From the NCBI GenBank assembly GCA_024277485.1, contig JAJRVA010000054.1, positions 1 to 17,127 of the forward strand: a DNA stretch of 17,127 nucleotides. The letters are read 5' to 3'. Origin of the DNA: Deltaproteobacteria bacterium. Lineage in GTDB: Bacteria > Desulfobacterota > Desulfobulbia > Desulfobulbales > Desulfobulbaceae. The notes under the pieces are model-generated. The model was not told the origin of the DNA, did no database searches, and saw only the letters and a program-made list of their open reading frames with translations. The position numbers were made by a program, and so were the translations under genes. Below, piece by piece: positions 16,554 to 17,127 of the stretch; position 1 is the stretch's first letter, and every line of letters starts with the position of its first letter.

Positions 16554-17127
16554 TGAGTGAACAGTACAACCCTAAAATACTTGGATTTCTCTGCAACTGG
16601 TGCTGCTATGCCGCGGCCGATGCCGCGGGGGTGTCCCGTTTTCAGTACCCGCCGAACCTGCGGACCATCCGCGTCATGTGTACCGGCAGGGTCGACCCGT
16701 CCTTTGTCATGCGCGGTTTTCTGGAAGGTGCTGACGGTATCTTTACCGGTGGCTGACAGCTTGGTGAATGTCATTACCAGGTTGGTAATTATGATGCGAT
16801 GGGAATGAACGCCCTGATCCACAGGGTCCTGAAGGAAACCGGTATAAGGGAAGAAAGGTTCAGCCTGCAGTGGGCCTCGGCTGCCGAAGCGCCCCGCTTT
16901 GTCCAGCTGATCACCGATTTCACCAGTCAGATGAAGGAACTCGGTCCCCTTGGGGAAGCTGAAGGGATAAACAGGGATGAACTTAAGGAACGCCTGGAAA
17001 AGGGGCTGGCAGTGGTCAGCGACCAGAAGGTCAGGGTCAGCTTCGGCAATGCCACCAAGGCAGTGCGCAAGGACGGTATCTGGACCCCCGAGCATATCGG
17101 CGAGGTGATCACCACCAAGATGGAGAA
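16553..17127 (+). CDS. mvhD: MvhD-type hydrogenase / Hdr iron-sulfur subunit with selenocysteine (3' end beyond the window)
   Basis: MvhD is a small 2Fe-2S protein that carries electrons between HdrA and a partner dehydrogenase or hydrogenase. Visible features are FLCNWCCYAAAD (C14, C17, C18), VMCTGRVDP (C43), and GG-Sec68-QLGEC73-HYQ-GNY, where most relatives have Cys at position 68. The UGA at 16754-16756 is therefore Sec. The start overlaps the hdrA stop by one base, so the pair are translationally coupled. The frame stays open to the window edge; 191 codons are present. MvhD proteins are usually about 140 residues, and the segment after residue 137 (NRDELKERLEKG onward) is an extra region whose family I do not recognise. 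With HdrA upstream, an HdrA-MvhD electron module is likely. With no hydrogenase subunits here, the partner is more likely the formate dehydrogenase. Confidence 0.92.
16754..16789 (+). promoter_or_regulatory. UGA selenocysteine codon and likely SECIS hairpin in mvhD
   Basis: After the UGA at 16754-16756, ATTACC (16773-16778) pairs perfectly with GGTAAT (16784-16789) around the loop AGGTT. The loop again carries GGU, as in the other two elements of this window. The position of the UGA matches a conserved Cys of MvhD, and the frame continues with the expected GNYDAMGMN motif. Confidence 0.85.

Noticed and set aside
16754..16756. A complete 67-residue protein ending at this UGA
   Set aside because: The downstream frame encodes the rest of the MvhD motif (GECHYQ, GNY), so it is one selenoprotein.

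Overview
The window is a continuous plus-strand block of Wood-Ljungdahl (reductive acetyl-CoA) pathway genes. It most likely comes from an anaerobic, selenium-using bacterium of the Desulfobacterota (sulfate reducer or sulfur disproportionator type). Four things point to Bacteria: tetrahydrofolate enzymes (FolD, MetF), a full-length bacterial-type acetyl-CoA synthase of 735 residues whose A-cluster cysteines are spaced exactly as I recall for the Moorella enzyme, a separate CooS-type CO dehydrogenase, and bacterial-type SECIS hairpins directly downstream of each in-frame UGA. The family-level placement is inference from gene order and protein style, not from a search.

Layout: 1-540, 3' part of folD. 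625-2619, cooS/acsA (CO dehydrogenase). 2620-2765, a structured spacer with a GC-rich hairpin and a perfect 30-nt palindrome. 2766-5405, one uninterrupted frame that joins a MetF domain to the corrinoid protein small subunit AcsD through an Ala/Lys/Glu-rich linker; a good ribosome-binding site and ATG lie exactly at the expected AcsD start (3918). 5464-7671, acsB. 7743-9098, acsC. 9162-13403, a 1413-residue formate dehydrogenase fused to a 2Fe-2S domain and an NfnB/GltD-like flavoprotein. 13491-16553, a tandem HdrA. 16553 to the window end, an MvhD-type protein. The last three genes each carry one in-frame UGA read as selenocysteine (residues 843, 63 and 68). A standard gene caller would cut each of them in two.

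How they work together: formate dehydrogenase makes or oxidises formate; FolD and MetF interconvert the one-carbon folates of the methyl branch; AcsC/AcsD carry the methyl group on a corrinoid; CooS makes CO; AcsB joins methyl, CO and CoA. HdrA and MvhD, with the flavoprotein part of the formate dehydrogenase, probably form a soluble electron-transfer (possibly bifurcating or confurcating) module linking NAD(P)H, ferredoxin and formate. No HdrB, HdrC, MetV, AcsE, CooC or formyl-THF synthetase gene is visible in the window.

The strongest points for a second look are the metF-acsD fusion with its internal start, the run of three consecutive selenoproteins, and the FdhA-NfnB-like / HdrA / MvhD arrangement without HdrBC. 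I saw no tRNA, rRNA, CRISPR array, mobile element or convincing housekeeping promoter. Every gene-free gap is shorter than 150 bases.
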